DNA from: an uncultured Clostridium sp.
GTDB taxonomy: Bacteria; Bacillota; Clostridia; Clostridiales; Clostridiaceae
Direction of reading: 5' to 3'
NCBI GenBank assembly: GCA_900539375.1
Contig: UQBY01000004.1
Location: 73,824 to 137,823 of the forward strand
Length of the DNA stretch: 64,000 bases
This document shows positions 8,255-16,539 of this stretch, one piece after another. The notes under the pieces are model-generated. The model was not told where the DNA came from, searched no databases, and was given only the letters and a program-made list of their open reading frames with translations. The translations under genes were made by a program, and so were the position numbers. The number at the start of each line of letters is the position of its first letter. The stretch's first letter is position 1.

Positions 8255-8983
8255 TTAATTATTAATTAAACTCTTTATAAGCCTTGTAGATGCTAAACAA
8301 GCTTCTCCATTCTTCATATATATCATACGTTCACTTTTATCTATTTCTTTAATATTATTTTTATTAATCAAGTAAGATCTGTGACATCTACAGAATCTAT
8401 CATCTAACTTCTCTTCAATGTCCTTCATGTTACCATAAAACTCTACATTTCGATCTACTCCATGTAATATTATTTTGTGTATTGTAGGTGATGTTTCAAA
8501 GAATAATATCTCATCATATTCAACACTTATAATTTTATCTTGTATTCTTAATGTAAAATTTTTCTGAAGTTCTGTTGTTTTAGCTATATATTTTTTACTG
8601 GCATTCATTATACATTTGTGTATTCTTTCTCTTATATTTTCATAAGTATCTTTAATTATATAATCCATAGCCTCTACCTTATATATAAATGTTAAATAAC
8701 TCATCTCTGCATGAGTTGTAACAAAAACTATAAATCCTCTTGGATCATACTCTCTTATCTTCTCTGCTAGCTTTATTCCATTAATTTTATTCTTTAAATC
8801 AACATCTAAAAAATATATTCCACTCACTTTATTCGCATTCAAATGCTTTAATAATTCATTTGGACTGCTAGTTGACAATTCAATATTCATATCATAATTC
8901 TCTATTATTATTACATTATTTATTATTTTTTCTATATTATTTCTTTCTATATCATCATCTTCACATATATATATATTTAACAT
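8255..8983 (-). CDS. AgrA-like response regulator, LytTR DNA-binding (copy 2)
   Basis: 242 aa with the same architecture as copy 1: acidic pocket CEDD (7-10), D60 in YFLDVDL, and a C-terminal LytTR domain. It lies on the opposite strand, tail to tail with copy 1, so one inverted duplication may explain both. The ribosome site is GGGGGTAGGG. Having two receivers for one kinase suggests either division of targets or two different input signals. Its upstream gap (8984-9139) is pure AT-rich DNA with no obvious consensus promoter. Confidence 0.87.
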   Translation of the reverse strand: MLNIYICEDDDIERNNIEKIINNVIIIENYDMNIELSTSSPNELLKHLNANKVSGIYFLDVDLKNKINGIKLAEKIREYDPRGFIVFVTTHAEMSYLTFIYKVEAMDYIIKDTYENIRERIHKCIMNASKKYIAKTTELQKNFTLRIQDKIISVEYDEILFFETSPTIHKIILHGVDRNVEFYGNMKDIEEKLDDRFCRCHRSYLINKNNIKEIDKSERMIYMKNGEACLASTRLIKSLINN

Positions 8984-9139
8984 TGCCCTACCCCCTATTT
9001 TAAATTTTCTTTATAAATAGTATAATAAGCAATTAAATATATCTTTTATATTTATAAATTTTCTTAAAACTTATATAATTATTGTATATTTCATTTAACT
9101 ATTTTATAAAAATTGATATTTTATTCATAATTATTGAAA

Positions 9140-10168
9140 TTATAATATAATATTAGCTACCTTATTTATACACTTCTCATTAATTATTTTTAACGCTATC
9201 TTAATAAGATTTTCTGTATTGTAAATATTGTTTAATATTAAATTATAACTATTAAAATATTTTTTCACTATAGAATCTAACTTATTATATGGACTTATCT
9301 TATTGATTACAAATATAATTAATAAAATAGTTTCATCATGTACCTCATTATTATTAAAATAAGTAACTACTGGATTTAATGTTTGAATTAATGATTGATA
9401 ATAATATTTATTTTTAGAAACAAAATATGTGTATGATAGAATCAATCCTAAATAGATATTATCTAGCATTGTAGGCTTAATTACTTTATTATCATTTTCC
9501 ATCCACATTAATTCCATCCCATTATCCCCCATACCTATAATGGCATCTTGTATATATACATCTAAAACTTTACAATAACTTTCAATAGACTCTATTTCAC
9601 CATATAAGTAATTAGCTTCTTCATTACCTGCTTCTACTATTGAATCAAATCTTATATCTAATAACTTTAATTGCCTATTAAGATCATTTACATTAAGCAT
9701 ATTTATGTTATTAATCAGTACATAATAACATTCATCTCTTTTCTCTAGATATTTAATCCATCTAATTTTATAGTTTATACACTCATTATATGACTTTTTA
9801 AATCCTTCTTTTATATAATATAATTGTTCTTTATTAATTCTCTCAATATTTTTAGGTAAGAACTCTATGTTATATACTGACTTTGATATCATATCCTTTA
9901 TTATATTTTCTGCTGTTATATCCTTAATATGGCTACTTGTATTATTTACATTTCTTAGTTTAACATATATATCACTATTAGAATATTTTATATCATTTCT
10001 ATTGAGATGATTATTAGTTAGATATAATATCATTAAAAACTTCCCAAATTTAAGAAACAACTTGTTATTCATATTAGTGTTATCAGAATCATATTCCATT
10101 GTCAACTTAATATCTTCATTTTTTTTATTATTGTCAATCAAAAATAACAATTGTTCTATCTTCTTCAC
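9140..10168 (-). CDS. Shortened, catalytically dead LanM-derived protein
   Basis: 342 aa. Several blocks match the intact LanM in the same order: FGKFLMILYLTNNHLNRND against TGELLAALYSLNAKDIHHEN, SKSVYNIEFLPKNI against DSSVYSIGFLPQKI, IKEGFKKSYNECINYKI against IKRGFSDVYEVIANNKI, RQLKLLDIRF against RQLHFIDMSF, and a cyclase-start block ending in a tyrosine-rich helix. The dehydratase residues HHEN and VIDLE are replaced (LNRND, VKLRN) and the zinc-binding cyclase end is missing, so it cannot act as a synthetase. The frame is nevertheless open and has an AAGGAG site with GTG start. It lies where the second LanM of a two-component system would be. Either a decaying gene or a repurposed pseudoenzyme. 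Confidence 0.8.
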   Translation of the reverse strand: MKKIEQLLFLIDNNKKNEDIKLTMEYDSDNTNMNNKLFLKFGKFLMILYLTNNHLNRNDIKYSNSDIYVKLRNVNNTSSHIKDITAENIIKDMISKSVYNIEFLPKNIERINKEQLYYIKEGFKKSYNECINYKIRWIKYLEKRDECYYVLINNINMLNVNDLNRQLKLLDIRFDSIVEAGNEEANYLYGEIESIESYCKVLDVYIQDAIIGMGDNGMELMWMENDNKVIKPTMLDNIYLGLILSYTYFVSKNKYYYQSLIQTLNPVVTYFNNNEVHDETILLIIFVINKISPYNKLDSIVKKYFNSYNLILNNIYNTENLIKIALKIINEKCINKVANIIL

Positions 10169-10259
10169 TATTTCTCATCTCCTTATCTAATTAGTTACAA
10201 TAATATCATATAACTACCTATATTTTAAAAATTAATAATAAATGCTATTATTTTAATAA

Positions 10260-10295
10260 AAAAATCATAGGATAATTTAATATCCTATGATTTTT
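10260..10295 (-). terminator. Terminator after lantibiotic precursor genes
   Basis: Perfect 15-bp arms (aaaaatcataggata / tatcctatgattttt) around a 6-base loop, followed on the minus strand by a T run. It lies between the beta precursor stop and the LanM-derived gene, so the two precursors form a short, separate, probably abundant transcript. Confidence 0.85.
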
Positions 10296-10343
10296 ATGTG
10301 ATTAACATTATAATGTTTGCCACTTAATATTATAATTTTTTTA

Positions 10344-10511
10344 CTAACATTTTGAAGAACATTTAGTAGTTGGACAAAACGCTGCAGATACAGCTATAGT
10401 TAAAGGAATTGTAACAGTTGGAGTTCCAGCACCATTAGCATCTTTAGCCTCAGTAACTTCTATTAATTCATCTTCTTTTATCATTCCTGTTGGATCAAAT
10501 TCTTTATTCAT
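10344..10511 (-). CDS. Two-component lantibiotic beta precursor
   Basis: 55 aa, ribosome site GGAGG. An acidic leader (IKEDELIEVTEAKDANGAG) is followed by a core of about 26 residues starting TPTVTIPLTIAVSAAF and ending CPTTKCSSKC. The CPTTKC tail is the hallmark of beta peptides of the lacticin 3147/haloduracin type. The core has many Thr/Ser for dehydration and three Cys for rings near the C-terminus. The small-residue GA/AG end of the leader suggests a C39 exporter-protease cut. It lies 26 bp downstream of the alpha gene in one transcript. The product should act with the alpha peptide on Gram-positive cell envelopes. Confidence 0.92.
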   Translation of the reverse strand: MNKEFDPTGMIKEDELIEVTEAKDANGAGTPTVTIPLTIAVSAAFCPTTKCSSKC

Positions 10512-10537
10512 AATAAATACCTCCTAAAGTATAAAAA

Positions 10538-10747
10538 TTAATTACAATTTGGTTGACATTCTTTAGTTATAGTACAATATCTACCTTTATTGCCAAGATA
10601 GCTACTAACTGCAGCTAATATACCTGCACCTGCAAGAGTGTTTAAGTCTTGTTCATCTAATTCAGCAATAGCATCACCACATGGGTTTTCTGCAATATTA
10701 GCAATCTTCTTTCTTAAAACTGGATCCTTTAATAAATCATTATACAT
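10538..10747 (-). CDS. Two-component lantibiotic alpha precursor
   Basis: 69 aa. The leader is about 42 residues (LDEQDLNTLAGAG at its end) and the core about 27 residues, ILAAVSSYLGNKGRY then CTITKECQPNCN. The GNKGxYCTxTxECxPxCN pattern is that of haloduracin-alpha, lacticin A1 and mersacidin-like peptides, whose CTxTxEC ring binds lipid II. The Glu of that motif is present. The leader has one Cys (NPCGDA) that should be removed. It is the first gene of the precursor transcript. Confidence 0.93.
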   Translation of the reverse strand: MYNDLLKDPVLRKKIANIAENPCGDAIAELDEQDLNTLAGAGILAAVSSYLGNKGRYCTITKECQPNCN

Positions 10748-10807
10748 TTTGTTTCCTCCTAAAATTTTAATTATTTAAAAGTGTTTTTATAATCACTTGA
10801 TGATCTT

Positions 10808-10836
10808 ATTATAATTGGAGCTTGTACAAAAAACGT
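10808..10836 (-). promoter_or_regulatory. Promoter of the lantibiotic precursors, weak -35
   Basis: On the minus strand TATAAT (10813-10808) stands 17 bp from a poor -35 (ACGTTT). The upstream 80 bp contain the related strings CTTTCATTTACT and CTTTGATTACT. A weak -35 fits a promoter that needs an activator such as the nearby LytTR regulators. The rest of the 338-bp gap up to the next gene holds only this region and a terminator. Confidence 0.5.
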
Positions 10837-10964
10837 ATAAAAGTAATCAAAGATTTACATTAAGTAGTAAATGAAAGATATATAATTAGTACATGACAAA
10901 AAATACATAATTTATGTAAAAATAAATTTAAACTAATATATGAAAAGTAAATTAAAAAACATAT

Positions 10965-11043
10965 AAAAAAGTGTGAAATTATTACTTAGATTTTTCCATC
11001 TTTCTGACAATAAGTCAAAACAAAGTAATACTTCACACTTTTT
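10965..11043 (-). terminator. Terminator after the CcpA-like gene
   Basis: A long imperfect hairpin (gtgtgaaattattactt paired with aagtaatacttcacac) with A/T runs outside both arms. It ends the minus-strand regulator transcript before the lantibiotic promoter. Confidence 0.7.
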
Positions 11044-11085
11044 ATTCTCAAAACTTTAATTTTTAGGGTAGTTAGCTATTTAATG

Positions 11086-12084
11086 TTACTTAGTACTTTC
11101 TCTTTTTATTAGTTCATAATTTAAAACATAATTAGGATTATCTAATTCTTTTTTATTAAGCATTTTTATTAACATTCTTACTGCAACAGAACCCATATCA
11201 TAACTTGGTTGGGATATAGTTGTTAATTTTGGATAGAATATTGAACCCATTACATTATTATCAAAGCCTATTACACTAACATCTTCTGGTACCTTAATAC
11301 CCTTTTCTCTTAGTGCATTTATTGCTCCCATAGCAATTTCATCTGAAGCACATACTATTCCATCAAAGCTCTTGTTATTTTCTGTAAACCTTTGTATTGC
11401 TTGGTAACCTGTTTTAACAGTTAAGTTTTTAAAATAACATAAATCTTCATCTGCTTCTAAGCCTGAATCTTTAAGAGCATTTACAAATCCTGTGTATCTT
11501 TCTCCCCACGCATTCATATTTTCTTCATTTACACCTATAAATGCTAAGTTCTTTAATCCTGAGTTTATTAAATGTTTTGTTCCTTCATATGAAGCTTTTA
11601 TATTATCAATTGTTACACTAGGTAGCTTTCCATCTTTATCCTTAGTTTCTACTAATATAGTTTTTAGGTCTAATTCATTAATTAAGTCAAGTATCTCTTC
11701 ATTAAGAGAACTACTTATATAAATTACTCCATCAACCATTTTTTCCTTTAGCACTCTTAGGTACTCTTTTTCCTTTTCAACATCAAAGTCTGAGTTACAT
11801 AATATTATGTTATAATCATAAATATTTGTTACATCTTCAGCTCCTCTAACAATGTCTGGATAAAATTGACTTGCTATGTCTGGTATTAATATTCCAATAG
11901 TACTTGTTCTTTGAGTTTTTAAACTTCTTGCAACTATATTAGGTCTATAACCTAATTTTTTTATAGCATCTAAAACTTTCTTTTTTGTATCTTCATTTAC
12001 AACATCTATGTCATTTAATACTCTTGATACAGTTGCAATTGATACTCCTGCCTCTTTTGCCACATCTTTTATAGAAGTTGCCAT
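11086..12084 (-). CDS. ccpA: LacI-family regulator, probable catabolite control protein CcpA
   Basis: 332 aa. An N-terminal LacI helix-turn-helix (IKDVAKEAGVSIATVSRVLN, residues about 5-24) and hinge helix are followed by a periplasmic-binding-protein-like domain. The region RTSTIGILIPDIASQFYPDI and the absence of a neighbouring sugar operon fit CcpA rather than a local sugar repressor. CcpA with phosphorylated HPr binds cre sites to repress or activate carbon genes; a cre-like site lies at the pullulanase start in this window. Ribosome site GGAGGG. Another LacI-family regulator cannot be excluded. Confidence 0.78.
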   Translation of the reverse strand: MATSIKDVAKEAGVSIATVSRVLNDIDVVNEDTKKKVLDAIKKLGYRPNIVARSLKTQRTSTIGILIPDIASQFYPDIVRGAEDVTNIYDYNIILCNSDFDVEKEKEYLRVLKEKMVDGVIYISSSLNEEILDLINELDLKTILVETKDKDGKLPSVTIDNIKASYEGTKHLINSGLKNLAFIGVNEENMNAWGERYTGFVNALKDSGLEADEDLCYFKNLTVKTGYQAIQRFTENNKSFDGIVCASDEIAMGAINALREKGIKVPEDVSVIGFDNNVMGSIFYPKLTTISQPSYDMGSVAVRMLIKMLNKKELDNPNYVLNYELIKRESTK

Positions 12085-12124
12085 ATCATATCCCTCCTGT
12101 TAATCGTTCTCGTTCATTTATATA

Positions 12125-12153
12125 ATTATACCTATATATTTTTACAAAAACAA
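12125..12153 (-). promoter_or_regulatory. Promoter of the CcpA-like gene
   Basis: On the minus strand TTGTTT (12153-12148), a 17-bp spacer, then TATAAT (12130-12125), 40 bp before the start codon. Confidence 0.65.
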
Positions 12154-12187
12154 GGATATTTCAAAATAACATAAAAAATTAAATAAG

Positions 12188-12216
12188 TTAAAGAGATTAG
12201 CAAAAGCTAATCTCCT
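12188..12216 (-). terminator. Terminator after isoleucyl-tRNA synthetase
   Basis: A stem of 9 bp (gagattagc / gctaatctc) with an AAAA loop, followed on the minus strand by TTTAACTTATTT, just after the ileS stop. Confidence 0.75.
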
Positions 12217-12221
12217 AAAAA

Positions 12222-15200
12222 CTACTTATTTATTTCAACATCTAACTTTAACTTTTCACCATTTATTACAGTTTCAGTATAGTCTCTTTCTGCACCTATA
12301 ATTATTTCTATTGTTAAAGTATCTTTCTTTATTGTATCTTTAAACTTTTCTATAACTGATATTAACATATCATTATCTGCTACATATAAGTTTATTTTAT
12401 CTGCAACTTCAAAACCTTTTTCTTTTCTCATATTTTGAATCTTAGATATTATTTCTCTTAAATGACCTTCTTCTCTTAATTCATCAGTTATATGAGTATC
12501 AAGAACTACACCAATTTCTCCTTCACCTGCAAAAGCATATCCATCTATTCCTTGCATTGTTACAAGAAGATTTTCTGAATTTAATTCTATTTCAGTTCCA
12601 TTTGCATTTATAGTTTCAGTTCCACCACTCTTAATCTTTTGAGCTAATTCCATTTGATTCTTAGCTGCAATTTCTTTTCTTATTACAGGAATCATCTTAC
12701 CATAAGCTTTTCCTAGTACTGGTAAGTTAGGTTTTATCTCAAAGTTAACATGTTGTGATAAATCTGCTCCAAAATCAACTTCTTTTATATTTAATTCATC
12801 TTTTATGATGTCTCCATAATATTTTGGAAGTGAATCTGTTGAAACAAGCATCTTAGAAAGTGGCTGTCTATTCTTTATGTTAGCTCCATTTCTTGCACTT
12901 CTTCCAAGCTTAACAATTGTATAAGCTAAATCCATTTCCTTTTCTAAGTTCTTATCTATAGCTGCTTCACAAACCTTTGGCCAGTGACATAAGTGTATAC
13001 TTTCTTCAGCATTTTTATCTAATGAAACTACTAAGTTTTGATAAATTTCTTCTGTTATAAATGGTACAAATGGTGCTGCAACTTTTGCTAAAGTAACTAA
13101 TGTGTTATATAAAGTTACATAAGCTCCAATTTTATCTTCTGTAAGAGTTTCAGACCAATATCTAGCTCTGTTTCTTCTTACATACCAGTTAGATAATTCA
13201 TCAGTAAAGTTTTCAATAGCTAAGGCTGCATTTGTTATATCATAAGAATTTAACTTATCATCAACATCTTTAACTAATGTATTTAACTTAGACATTATCC
13301 ACTTATCCATTACATTTTCTGATTTAAAATCTTTATATTCTAATGGATTAAATTTATCTAATTCTGCATAAAGTACATAGAATGAATATACATTCCATAA
13401 AGTGCTTAAGAACTTTCTTTGAGAATCTGCAACATCTTCAACTGAGAATCTAGTTGGAAGCCATGGAGCACTTGCAGTATAGAAATGCCATCTTGTAGCA
13501 TCTGCGCCAACACTTCCAAGTACATCAAATGGGTCTACTACATTTCCCTTATGCTTTGACATCTTTAAGCCTTTTTTATCAAGAACGTGACCTAAAACTA
13601 TACAATTTTCAAAAGATGCTTTATCAAATATAGCTGTTGAAATTGCAAGTAAAGTATAGAACCATCCTCTAGTTTGGTCAACAGCTTCTGATATAAATTG
13701 AGCTGGATAATTCTTTTCAAATAATTCCTTATTTTCAAATGGATAATGTAATTGAGCAAATGGCATTGAACCTGAATCAAACCAACAGTCAATAACTTCT
13801 TTAGCTCTCTTCATAGACTTTCCACACTTAGGACACTTTAAATATACATTATCTATATAAGGTTTATGTAATTCTATATCATCTGGTACGTCTATTCCTT
13901 TTTCTTTTAATTCTGCTATACTTCCAATACATTCTTGGTGTCCACATTCACAAGACCATACAGGAAGTGGTGTTCCCCAGTATCTATCTCTTGAAATACC
14001 CCAGTCAATAACATTTTCTAAGAACTTTCCGAATCTTCCTGTTCTTATGTTATCTGGATACCAATGAATTTTGTTGTTATTTTCTATAAGCTTATCTCTT
14101 AAAGTAGTCATAGCAACAAACCAGCTTTCTTTTGGATAGTAAAGAAGTGGTGTATCACATCTCCAACAATGAGGATATGAGTGCATATGTCTTTCTTTCT
14201 TAAATAACTTATTATTTTCTTCTAACCAGTTACAAATGCTTTCATCACATTTTTTAACAAACTTTCCTGCCCAAGGAGTAACTTCATCTACAAATTTACC
14301 TTCTTTATCAACTAAATTTACAAATGTTATTCCATTTTTCTTTGCAACAAGGCTATCGTCTTCACCATAAGCTGGTGCTATATGAACTATTCCTGTACCA
14401 TCTGTTAAAGTAACATAATCACCATGAATAACTTCAAAAGCCTTTCCTTCAACCTTTGCAAATGGCATTAATTGTTCATATTTAACTCCTAAAAGTTCTT
14501 CTCCCTTAAATTCTTTTACTATTTCATATTCTTCACCAAGAACTTTATCAGCTAAATCTTTTGCTAATATATAAACTTCTTCTCCAACTTTTGCTTCTAT
14601 ATATGTATAAGCTTTATTTATACATAATGCTAAGTTTGAAGGTAAAGTCCAAGGAGTTGTTGTCCATGCTAATATATATTTATTTTCTTCTCCTGCTACT
14701 TTGAATTTTGCAATACAAGTTAAATCACTTACATCTTTATATCCTTGAGCAACTTCATGGGAAGAAAGTGCAGTTCCACATCTTGGACAGTAAGGCATTA
14801 CTTTATGTCCTTCATAAAGAAGACCTTTATCCCACATTTGTCTTAAAGCCCACCATACTGATTCTATATAATCATTATGATAAGTTACATAAGGGTTCTC
14901 CATATCTACCCAATATCCTATTTGGTTAGTCATCTTTTCCCACATAGAAACATAAGTAAATACGCTTGATTTACATTCCTTAACAAACTTTTCAACACCA
15001 TAATCTTCTATTTGTTGTTTACCTGAAATTCCAAGTTTCTTTTCTATTTCAAGTTCTACTGGAAGTCCGTGAGTATCCCATCCAGCTTTTCTTATAACTT
15101 TATATCCCTTCATAACTTTATATCTTGGGATTATATCTTTCATAACTCTTGTTAAGATATGACCTACATGTGGCTTTCCATTTGCTGTTGGAGGACCATC

Positions 15201-15332
15201 ATAGAAAGTAAAATATTCACCATCTTGGTTCATATCAAAGTTCTTTTTAATAACATTTCTTTCTTGCCAAAGGTTTGCTATATCTTTTTCCATACCAACA
15301 AAACCATTTGATAATTCAACCTTTTTGTACAT
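12222..15332 (-). CDS. ileS: Isoleucyl-tRNA synthetase, IleRS2 type
   Basis: 1036 aa. Charges tRNA-Ile with isoleucine in the cytoplasm. Class I signatures: HIGH-like PHVGH (54-58) in DGPPTANGKPHVGH and KMSKH (590-594) in LKMSKHKGNVVDP. The editing domain lies between them, with cysteine pairs CPRC near 185 and CPKC in the middle. The length, the TANGKPHVGH block and KMSKHKGN are those of the larger IleRS2 form, which is the less mupirocin-sensitive class, not of the ~930-aa IleRS1. It is controlled by the T-box leader directly upstream. Start ATG with AAAGGAG upstream. Confidence 0.96.
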   Translation of the reverse strand: MYKKVELSNGFVGMEKDIANLWQERNVIKKNFDMNQDGEYFTFYDGPPTANGKPHVGHILTRVMKDIIPRYKVMKGYKVIRKAGWDTHGLPVELEIEKKLGISGKQQIEDYGVEKFVKECKSSVFTYVSMWEKMTNQIGYWVDMENPYVTYHNDYIESVWWALRQMWDKGLLYEGHKVMPYCPRCGTALSSHEVAQGYKDVSDLTCIAKFKVAGEENKYILAWTTTPWTLPSNLALCINKAYTYIEAKVGEEVYILAKDLADKVLGEEYEIVKEFKGEELLGVKYEQLMPFAKVEGKAFEVIHGDYVTLTDGTGIVHIAPAYGEDDSLVAKKNGITFVNLVDKEGKFVDEVTPWAGKFVKKCDESICNWLEENNKLFKKERHMHSYPHCWRCDTPLLYYPKESWFVAMTTLRDKLIENNNKIHWYPDNIRTGRFGKFLENVIDWGISRDRYWGTPLPVWSCECGHQECIGSIAELKEKGIDVPDDIELHKPYIDNVYLKCPKCGKSMKRAKEVIDCWFDSGSMPFAQLHYPFENKELFEKNYPAQFISEAVDQTRGWFYTLLAISTAIFDKASFENCIVLGHVLDKKGLKMSKHKGNVVDPFDVLGSVGADATRWHFYTASAPWLPTRFSVEDVADSQRKFLSTLWNVYSFYVLYAELDKFNPLEYKDFKSENVMDKWIMSKLNTLVKDVDDKLNSYDITNAALAIENFTDELSNWYVRRNRARYWSETLTEDKIGAYVTLYNTLVTLAKVAAPFVPFITEEIYQNLVVSLDKNAEESIHLCHWPKVCEAAIDKNLEKEMDLAYTIVKLGRSARNGANIKNRQPLSKMLVSTDSLPKYYGDIIKDELNIKEVDFGADLSQHVNFEIKPNLPVLGKAYGKMIPVIRKEIAAKNQMELAQKIKSGGTETINANGTEIELNSENLLVTMQGIDGYAFAGEGEIGVVLDTHITDELREEGHLREIISKIQNMRKEKGFEVADKINLYVADNDMLISVIEKFKDTIKKDTLTIEIIIGAERDYTETVINGEKLKLDVEINK

Positions 15333-15367
15333 TTAAGTAACTCCTTTCATGTTTCTATAAAATAAAA

Positions 15368-15617
15368 AAACTTCATCCGCTAAGGACGAAGTTAAAATTC
15401 GTTATACCACCTATTGCAATACACATAATAAATGTGTTAAATTTCAAGTACAAACATACTCTATCCTTTAACGCAGGCCAACGTGATAACTTACTAAAAA
15501 AAATTTTTCAGTCTCAAACTCCTAGGTGATTTTCATTAAAATTCTTTATAACTTTACACCAACCAGTTACTCTCTTTAAGAAGAAATTTTAACTACTTTT
15601 CCTAATCATAGTCTCTG
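15368..15617 (-). ncRNA. T-box riboswitch leader (isoleucine)
   Basis: About 250 nt between the ileS promoter and gene. Visible on the minus strand: a Stem I region with GAGAGTAACTGGTTGGTG, a specifier-loop candidate ATC (Ile) in GAAAATCACC, the T-box proper GCAATAGGTGGTATAACG (15420-15403), and a terminator hairpin (cttcatccgctaaggacgaag, 15371-15391) with a T run. Uncharged tRNA-Ile should stabilise the antiterminator and switch ileS on. Confidence 0.92.
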
Positions 15618-15623
15618 CTTTCC

Positions 15624-15653
15624 ATTATATATTATTTATTAAATATTTGTCAA
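15624..15653 (-). promoter_or_regulatory. Promoter of the ileS T-box transcript
   Basis: TTGACA (15653-15648), 18-bp spacer, TATAAT (15629-15624) on the minus strand, just ahead of the T-box leader. The remaining 180 bp up to the divergent L25 gene show no other clear element. Confidence 0.8.
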
Positions 15654-15836
15654 TTCTTGATTTGTTATTCAAAACAAATAAATTTTTATTTCTATTTCTT
15701 TAAAACATAAAAAATACTATTAACTCTTTAAAATTCTTTATTTATTATCAATTATCACCACAAAATTCAATTTGTATTCAGGTGCTATACTAAAAGTATA
15801 AAAAATAAATAAATCTATTGAAAGAAGGCTTTTATT

Positions 15837-16427
15837 ATGTCAGAACTAGCATTTAAAGTTGAAGAAAAATTAGTAAACGAAAAGGCTAAGGCTATAAGAA
15901 AGAAAGGTCAAACTCCTGGAGTTATTTATGGAGAAGCTTTAGAAAATCCTATCTCAATTAAAATTGCTAACACTCAATTACCTAAAATATTTAAAACTCA
16001 TTTAACAAGTTCAGTGGTGCCACTAGAAGTAAATAATGATGTTAAAAATTGTGTTATTAAAGATATACAAAAAGATATGTATGGAAAAGTTATTCATGTT
16101 GATTTCCAATATGTAAAAGCAAATGAAATTATTAAACTTAAAGTTCCAGTAACTTTTGAAGGACAAGGTGCCTTAGAAACTAATAGATTAGTCTTAGAGA
16201 CTTTTGCTTCAGAAATAGAAGTTCAAGGAGCTGTTGAAAAACTTCCAGAAAAAATAGAAATTGATGTTTCAAATAAGAAATTTGAAGATAAAATTTTAGC
16301 AAAAGATATTACTCTTCCTGAAGGAGTTCATTTAGTTACTGCTGAAGATACATTACTTGCTCTTGTTGCAGGAACAGAAGGCGAACCAGAAGAAGAAGAG
16401 GCAGAGACAGACGAAAAAACTGAATAA
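15837..16427 (+). CDS. rplY: 50S ribosomal protein L25 / general stress protein Ctc
   Basis: 196 aa. L25 domain about 1-90 (binds 5S rRNA), with RKKGQTPGVIYGE near the start, then the Ctc-type C-terminal beta domain to about 185 and an acidic tail (EPEEEEAETDE). The long two-domain form is the normal Ctc type in Firmicutes. The start has a GAAAGAAGG site. Single-gene unit, divergent from ileS and convergent with the aspartokinase. Confidence 0.93.
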   Translation: MSELAFKVEEKLVNEKAKAIRKKGQTPGVIYGEALENPISIKIANTQLPKIFKTHLTSSVVPLEVNNDVKNCVIKDIQKDMYGKVIHVDFQYVKANEIIKLKVPVTFEGQGALETNRLVLETFASEIEVQGAVEKLPEKIEIDVSNKKFEDKILAKDITLPEGVHLVTAEDTLLALVAGTEGEPEEEEAETDEKTE

Positions 16428-16440
16428 TTACAATACTTTT

Positions 16441-16513
16441 AAAAAGGCTGTTACATAAGAAGTATAATAACATTTAGTAAAATGCTATAAACTCTTAATG
16501 CAACAGCCTTTTT
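16441..16513. terminator. Bidirectional terminator between L25 and aspartokinase
   Basis: Perfect 12-bp arms aaaaaggctgtt (16441-16452) and aacagccttttt (16502-16513) close a loop of about 50 nt, with A and T runs at the ends. It lies between convergent genes and suits both. Confidence 0.65.
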
Positions 16514-16539
16514 GCTTATCTTTATAATCTTAATTTTGT

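Noticed and set aside
8984..9139. Additional lantibiotic or AgrD-like small gene in the gap before the second regulator
   Set aside because: Only AT-rich sequence with many stops in all frames; no ribosome site with a frame.
12100..12120. cre site at the CcpA-like promoter (self-regulation)
   Set aside because: The GAACGAGAACGATTAAC area differs from the cre consensus at four of the fixed positions; too weak to claim.
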